A model generated the notes under the pieces. The model saw only the letters and a list, made by a program, of their open reading frames with translations. It searched no databases and was not told the origin of the DNA. Shown here one piece after another: positions 7,239 through 10,505 of a stretch of 10,505 nucleotides of DNA. Each line of letters begins with the position of its first letter. The first letter of the stretch is position 1. Origin of the DNA: Acidovorax sp. (GTDB taxonomy: Bacteria > Pseudomonadota > Gammaproteobacteria > Burkholderiales > Burkholderiaceae_C); contig JASLFM010000545.1 in assembly GCA_030150585.1 (NCBI GenBank), positions 1 to 10,505 of the forward strand. The letters run 5' to 3'. Made by a program: the position numbers and the translations under genes.

Positions 7239-7446
7239 GTTGAGAGCCTCCCAAATTCTAGTCAGGACCATTGCCCTTGCTGCGAGTGCGGCGGCCCTCG
7301 CGAACCTGGCTGCCTGCGGGCAGCGCGGCCCGTTGTACCTGCCCACCGACCCGGCAGCCAGCGAGCGCGCCACCCTGCCCCAGACCCTCAAGCCCGGCTC
7401 CGCACCGGCCCCCGCCGGCACCTTTACCGAACCAGACACCGAATGA
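7237..7446 (+). CDS. lptM: Small lipoprotein LptM (YifL-like), LPS translocon maturation
   Basis: The 69-residue product has an N-terminal hydrophobic signal, a lipobox LAAC with C27 as the lipidated residue, and immediately after it the family signature CGQRGPLYLP (27-36). The rest is a short Pro/Ala-rich, probably disordered tail. E. coli LptM (formerly YifL) helps LptD reach its mature disulfide form in the outer-membrane LPS translocon. I chose the ATG at 7237; an in-frame TTG at 7231 adds two residues. No clear ribosome site is seen. The stop overlaps the lysA ATG (ATGA). The gene sits between divergent cyaY and a diaminopimelate-pathway gene, paralleling E. coli cyaY-yifL-dapF. The role in this organism is inferred from the signature. 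Confidence 0.88.
   Translation: MLRASQILVRTIALAASAAALANLAACGQRGPLYLPTDPAASERATLPQTLKPGSAPAPAGTFTEPDTE
7255..7260 (-). promoter_or_regulatory. Candidate -10 box for cyaY inside lptM
   Basis: TAGAAT on the minus strand (7260-7255) resembles a -10 box. Because cyaY and lptM starts are only 11 bases apart, the cyaY promoter must lie inside lptM coding sequence or beyond it. The -35 position reads GCAGCA, a poor match. A start from this box would also place GGGAGG almost at the 5' end, which weakens it. Confidence 0.2.
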
Positions 7447-8720
7447 CCGCCACCACCCTGCCCGGGCACCCCCACGTCGCCTTCCGGGGCGAAGACCTGT
7501 ACATCGAAAACACCCGCCTCGCCGACTTGGCCGACGCCCACGGCACGCCGCTGTATGTGTATTCCAAGGCCTCCATGCTGGAAGCGCTTGCGGCCTACCA
7601 GCGCGGCTTCGCGGGCCGCAAGGTGCAGATCTGCTATGCCATGAAGGCCAACTCGTCGCTCGCCGTGCTGCAGCTGTTCGCGCGCTCGGGCTGCGGATTC
7701 GACATCGTTTCGGGCGGCGAACTCGCCCGGGTGCTGGCCGCTGGCGGCGACCCGGCAAAGGTGATCTTCTCTGGCGTGGGCAAGACCCGTGCCGAAATGC
7801 GCCAGGCGCTCGACGCCGGCATCGGCTGCTTCAACGTGGAGAGCGAGGCCGAGCTCGAGGTGCTCAGCGCTGTCGCCCAACAGGCCGGCAAGACGGCCCC
7901 CGTGAGCATCCGCGTGAACCCCAACGTGGACCCCAAAACCCACCCTTACATCTCCACGGGCCTCAAGGGCAACAAGTTCGGCGTGGCGCACGAGCGCACG
8001 CTGGCCACCTACCAACGCGCCGCCACGCTGCCCGGCCTGCGCGTGGTGGGCATCGACTGCCACATCGGTTCACAGATCACCGAGGTGGCGCCTTACCTCG
8101 ACGCCGTGGACCGCGTGCTAGACCTCGTGCAGGAGATTGAGGCCGCTGGTATTCCCATCCACCACATCGACTTCGGCGGGGGCCTGGGCATCAACTACAA
8201 CGGCGACACCCCGCCCGCAGCCGATGCGCTGTGGGCCCAACTCTTCGCCAAGCTCGACGCGCGCGGCTACGGCGACCGCCAGTTCATGATCGAACCCGGT
8301 CGCTCGCTCGTCGGCAATGCCGGCGTGTGCCTGACCGAGGTGCTGTACCTCAAGCCCGGCGAGCAGAAGAACTTCTGCATCATCGACGCCGCCATGAACG
8401 ACCTGCCGCGCCCGGCCATGTACCAGGCCTTCCACGGCATCGTGCCGGTGCACGTGCGCGCTGGCGCAGCCACCACCTACGATGTGGTCGGCCCCGTGTG
8501 CGAGAGCGGCGATTGGATCGGCCGTGACCGCGCCCTGGCCGTACAGCCCGGCGACCGGCTGGCCGTGCTCTCTGCCGGTGCCTATTGCGCTTCCATGGCC
8601 AGCAACTACAACACGCGCGGCCGCGCGGCCGAGGTGCTGGTGGACGGGGACAAGGCCCAGGTCATCCGCGCACGCGAGAGCGCTGCCGACACCTTCCAGG
8701 CCGAAAAACTGCTGCCATGA
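7443..8720 (+). CDS. lysA: Diaminopimelate decarboxylase
   Basis: LysA removes CO2 from meso-diaminopimelate to give L-lysine, the last step of the pathway, using pyridoxal phosphate in the cytoplasm. The 425-residue protein has the fold-type III (alanine racemase-like) barrel and a C-terminal beta domain. Key residues seen: K68 in YAMKAN (PLP Schiff base), H207 in DCHIGSQ, the glycine-rich phosphate loop FGGGLGINY with G245-G247, E284-P-G-R287, C353-E354-S355 in GPVCESGD, and Y381 in AGAYCASMASNYN. All expected active-site residues are present and length is normal. The ATG overlaps the lptM stop by 4 bases and lacks a strong ribosome site, so coupling to lptM is likely. A strong stem-loop follows 16 bases after the stop. 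Confidence 0.97.
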   Translation: MTATTLPGHPHVAFRGEDLYIENTRLADLADAHGTPLYVYSKASMLEALAAYQRGFAGRKVQICYAMKANSSLAVLQLFARSGCGFDIVSGGELARVLAAGGDPAKVIFSGVGKTRAEMRQALDAGIGCFNVESEAELEVLSAVAQQAGKTAPVSIRVNPNVDPKTHPYISTGLKGNKFGVAHERTLATYQRAATLPGLRVVGIDCHIGSQITEVAPYLDAVDRVLDLVQEIEAAGIPIHHIDFGGGLGINYNGDTPPAADALWAQLFAKLDARGYGDRQFMIEPGRSLVGNAGVCLTEVLYLKPGEQKNFCIIDAAMNDLPRPAMYQAFHGIVPVHVRAGAATTYDVVGPVCESGDWIGRDRALAVQPGDRLAVLSAGAYCASMASNYNTRGRAAEVLVDGDKAQVIRARESAADTFQAEKLLP

Positions 8721-8736
8721 CGGGCCCATGACAACC

Positions 8737-8769
8737 GGCGGGCCGCTTGACCTTCGTCAAACGGCCGCC
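8737..8769 (+). terminator. Long bulged stem-loop after lysA
   Basis: Left arm GGCG-G-GCCG-C-TTGAC and right arm GTCAA-A-CGGC-CGCC pair over 13 base pairs with one bulged G (8741), one C-A mismatch (8746/8761) and the loop CTTC. The bases after the stem are not T-rich, so a classic intrinsic terminator is doubtful. Protection of the lysA message 3' end or a Rho-linked stop are other roles. It lies in the 95-base gap between lysA and the next gene. Confidence 0.5.
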
Positions 8770-8815
8770 TTGAGGTCCGTCATACATTGGGGTTTTATTG
8801 CACCGCAGCAGCGAC

Positions 8816-9646
8816 ATGGCCCCCATCGAACTCTATCGCGACCCCCACCACGCCTGCCTGATGTTCACGGACCTCATCGAGGAGGATGGACAGGCGGTGC
8901 AGGCCAACCAGTTCCTGATCGTCGACGACGACACGGGCGCCATCATCGATCCGGGCGGCAACCTGGCTTTCAACGAGCTGTTCATGGGCATGACGCGGCA
9001 CTTCGCGCCGCAGAAGCTCTCGTACCTCATCGCCTCGCATGCCGACCCGGACATCATCGCGTCGCTGGACCGCTGGATGACGAGCACGCGTGCCACGCTC
9101 GTCATCTCGCGCATCTGGGAGCGCTTCGCCCCGCATTTCACAAAGGTCGGCAAGACCGAGAACCGCGTGATCGGCGTGCCCGACAGCGGCGGCCACCTGC
9201 CGCTCGGGCGCCATGAGCTGGTGCTGCTGCCTGCGCACTTCATGCACTCAGAGGGCAACTTCCACTTCTACGACCCCGTGAGCCGCATCCTGTTCACGGG
9301 CGACCTGGGCGTGTCGCTGATGTCAGGCGCCGAGGCCCGCGTACCCGTGACCGATCTGGGCCCGCACATCCCGCGCATGGAAGGCTTCCATCGCCGCTAC
9401 ATGGTGTCGAACAAGATCCTGCGCCTGTGGGCACGCATGGCGCGCCAGCTCGATATCGCCATGCTTGTTCCCCAGCATGGCGCGCCCATCATGGGCCAGC
9501 CCGCCATCAGCGCCTTCTTCGACTGGATCGAGAACCTGCAGTGCGGCATCGACCTGTTCGACGACCGGGCCTACCAGATCCCCACGGCGCACATCGACCC
9601 GGTCACCCGCCAACTGCGCCCACCGCTGCGCGCCGTGAACGGATAA
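8816..9646 (+). CDS. MBL-fold di-iron protein of the ODP / flavodiiron-like family
   Basis: The 276-residue product is a metallo-beta-lactamase-fold domain of the oxygen-binding di-iron type. In place of the hydrolase HxHxDH it has S-H75-A-D77-P-D79-I, equivalent to the HxExD of flavodiiron proteins. Further candidate ligands are H141 or H144 (PAHFMHSEGNF), D163 (LFTGDLG) and H221 (VPQHG). The residue after D79 is Ile, so the extra His of HxExDH is missing. There is no flavodoxin domain, hence no built-in electron donor, as in ODP proteins that bind O2. Function here (oxygen or NO sensing or reduction) is not shown. The ATG at 8816 has no clear ribosome site; an in-frame TTG at 8798 (six more residues) has a weak TGGGG before it. 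It ends 61 bases before convergent msrQ. Confidence 0.85.
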   Translation: MAPIELYRDPHHACLMFTDLIEEDGQAVQANQFLIVDDDTGAIIDPGGNLAFNELFMGMTRHFAPQKLSYLIASHADPDIIASLDRWMTSTRATLVISRIWERFAPHFTKVGKTENRVIGVPDSGGHLPLGRHELVLLPAHFMHSEGNFHFYDPVSRILFTGDLGVSLMSGAEARVPVTDLGPHIPRMEGFHRRYMVSNKILRLWARMARQLDIAMLVPQHGAPIMGQPAISAFFDWIENLQCGIDLFDDRAYQIPTAHIDPVTRQLRPPLRAVNG

Positions 9647-9660
9647 GGGAGAAATCGGCC

Positions 9661-9699
9661 GCTAGCGCCTGCCGGGCAAGCGCCAGCAGCTTCGTTTTT
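9661..9699. terminator. GC-rich hairpin with T-run between the di-iron gene and msrQ
   Basis: GCTAGCGCCTGCC (9661-9673) pairs with GGCAAGCGCCAGC (9675-9687) at 11 of 13 positions; the innermost pair would open to make a 3-base loop. A TTTTT run follows at 9695-9699, 7 bases after the stem. It sits between two convergent genes and could stop transcripts from either side. Its GCGC-TGCCGGGCA-GCGC form resembles hairpins I recall as common between genes in Comamonadaceae genomes; that recall is unverified. Confidence 0.6.
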
Positions 9700-9706
9700 C
9701 ATAGCA

Positions 9707-10336
9707 TCAGGATGCCGTCCTGGCGGCGGCCGGCACCCGGCGCCAGCGGTGCCATACACGCCAGCCCAGCAGCAGCGCGAGGATGGCGGCATACACCGCC
9801 ACCTCGGCGAAGTTGTGCTTGCCCGCACGCATCCAAAAAAAATGCAGCACGGCCAGGCCCGCCACCGCGTACACGGTGCGGTGCAGCGCCTGCCACCGCG
9901 CGGCGCCCAGCCAGCGGATGGCACGGTTGAACGACGTGGCGGCCATCAGCGTAAGCAGCACCAGTGCCAGCGTGCCCACCAGGATGAAGGGCCGCTTCGG
10001 AATGTCGCGCAGGATATCCTCTAGCACGAAGCCCATGTCGAACCAGGCGTAGGCTAGCAGGTGCAGCACGCCGTAGAAATACACGAACAGCCCCAGCATG
10101 CGCCGAAAGCGCGCAAGTTGGGGTGTCCCCGTCAGCACCCGCAGCGGCGTAACGGCCAGCACCAGGCACAAAAAGCGCAGGGTCCAGTCGCCCAGCGAGC
10201 GCTCCAGCGCCTCGGCCGGGTTGGCGCCCAGATGGTCGCCCACGGCAGCCGCCACGAGCCAGGCGAAGGGCAGCAGGCACAGTGCGAACACCGCGGGCTT
10301 GGCCCACGGGCGCAGCAGCAGGGGGCGCAAGCGCAT
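9707..10336 (-). CDS. msrQ: Haem-binding membrane subunit MsrQ of the methionine sulfoxide reductase system
   Basis: MsrQ (formerly YedZ) is an inner-membrane b-type haem protein that passes electrons from the quinone pool or cytoplasmic flavin to MsrP for repair of oxidised methionines in envelope proteins. The 209-residue protein belongs to the ferric-reductase-like transmembrane family, with hydrophobic helices near 13-33, 52-68, 80-98, 116-133, 152-168 and 176-196. Histidines H92 (YGVLHLLAY), H152 (LHRTVY) and H165 (VLHFFW) sit where E. coli MsrQ has its haem ligands (91, 151, 164). The ATG at 10336 follows the msrP stop by 9 bases with no strong ribosome site, so it is co-transcribed with and probably translated after msrP. 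Length is normal. Confidence 0.96.
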   Translation of the reverse strand: MRLRPLLLRPWAKPAVFALCLLPFAWLVAAAVGDHLGANPAEALERSLGDWTLRFLCLVLAVTPLRVLTGTPQLARFRRMLGLFVYFYGVLHLLAYAWFDMGFVLEDILRDIPKRPFILVGTLALVLLTLMAATSFNRAIRWLGAARWQALHRTVYAVAGLAVLHFFWMRAGKHNFAEVAVYAAILALLLGWRVWHRWRRVPAAARTAS

Positions 10337-10345
10337 ACGTCGGGC

Positions 10346-10505
10346 TCAGTAGTTCTTCTGCAGATCCATGCCCGCGTAGAGCTGCCCCACCTGGGCTTCG
10401 TAGCCATTGAACAGCAGCGTCTTGCGCTTCTTGGCGAACAGGCCATCCTCGCCGATGCGGCGCTCTGTGGCCTGGCTCCAGCGCGGGTGGTCTACATTCG
10501 GGTTT
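10346..10505 (-). CDS. msrP: Periplasmic methionine sulfoxide reductase catalytic subunit MsrP, C-terminal end (cut by window edge)
   Basis: Only the last 52 residues are in the window, reading in from the right edge and ending in TGA at 10348-10346. They contain NPNVDHPRWSQATERRIG, then KTLLFNGYEAQVGQLYAGMDLQKNY, the typical end of the molybdopterin protein MsrP (formerly YedY). MsrP reduces methionine sulfoxide in periplasmic proteins. The molybdenum-ligand cysteine and the Tat signal lie outside the window. Its position 9 bases upstream of msrQ confirms the call. Confidence 0.93.
   Translation of the reverse strand, partial: NPNVDHPRWSQATERRIGEDGLFAKKRKTLLFNGYEAQVGQLYAGMDLQKNY

Noticed and set aside
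7065..7442. N-terminal extension of lysA upstream to 7065
   Set aside because: It would run through cyaY antisense and lptM out of frame. The ATG at 7443 gives a normal LysA start overlapping the lptM stop.
7212..8063. 283-residue minus-strand frame opposite lptM and lysA
   Set aside because: Composition artefact of GC-rich coding DNA. Only its last eight codons coincide with a plausible ribosome site, and these are treated separately as a leader ORF.
1..10505. Search for CRISPR arrays, tRNA or rRNA genes, transposases, phage or defence genes
   Set aside because: No regularly spaced repeats, no RNA gene signatures and no such proteins were seen. Genes fill nearly the whole window, and the largest gap is 269 bases.

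Overview
This window looks like ordinary core chromosome from a high-GC betaproteobacterium. I infer order Burkholderiales and probably family Comamonadaceae, close to Acidovorax. The grounds are protein wording (PilM, PBP1A, CyaY, LysA), the divergent ponA/pilMNOPQ arrangement, the cyaY/lptM/lysA cluster and the msrPQ pair. No species can be fixed without a database search. I see no mobile element, CRISPR array, tRNA, rRNA or phage gene.

Layout. Positions 1-4183 (minus strand) hold the type IV pilus alignment and secretin operon pilM-pilN-pilO-pilP-pilQ. Three of its four junctions are 4-base stop/start overlaps, and pilQ runs off the left edge after 425 codons. A 269-bp divergent intergenic region (4184-4452) carries candidate promoters in both directions and two small inverted repeats. 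It is followed by ponA/mrcA (4453-6849, plus), a bifunctional class A penicillin-binding protein. A strong hairpin separates ponA from the convergent cyaY (frataxin, minus). cyaY is divergent from lptM-lysA (plus), with only 11 bp between the two start codons. lysA (diaminopimelate decarboxylase) overlaps lptM by 4 bases. A large stem-loop follows lysA, then a MBL-fold di-iron ODP-like protein (8816-9646, plus). A second terminator-like hairpin separates it from the convergent msrQ and the 3' end of msrP (minus), the periplasmic methionine sulfoxide reductase system.

How the genes relate. Much of the window serves the cell envelope: the pilus machine spanning inner membrane to outer membrane, PBP1A for peptidoglycan synthesis, LysA making lysine from the peptidoglycan precursor meso-DAP, LptM helping mature the LPS translocon, and MsrPQ repairing oxidised envelope proteins. 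CyaY (iron-sulfur assembly) and the ODP-like di-iron protein (probable oxygen or redox chemistry) add an iron/oxygen theme, but nothing shows they are functionally linked.

I found no clearly undescribed system. The points most worth checking are: a tiny leader ORF with a good Shine-Dalgarno that overlaps the cyaY start, which itself lacks one; a possible leaderless lptM-lysA transcript; an 87-bp patch of about 32% GC inside ponA; a near-identical 16-bp motif upstream of lptM and the ODP gene; and the long bulged hairpin after lysA.
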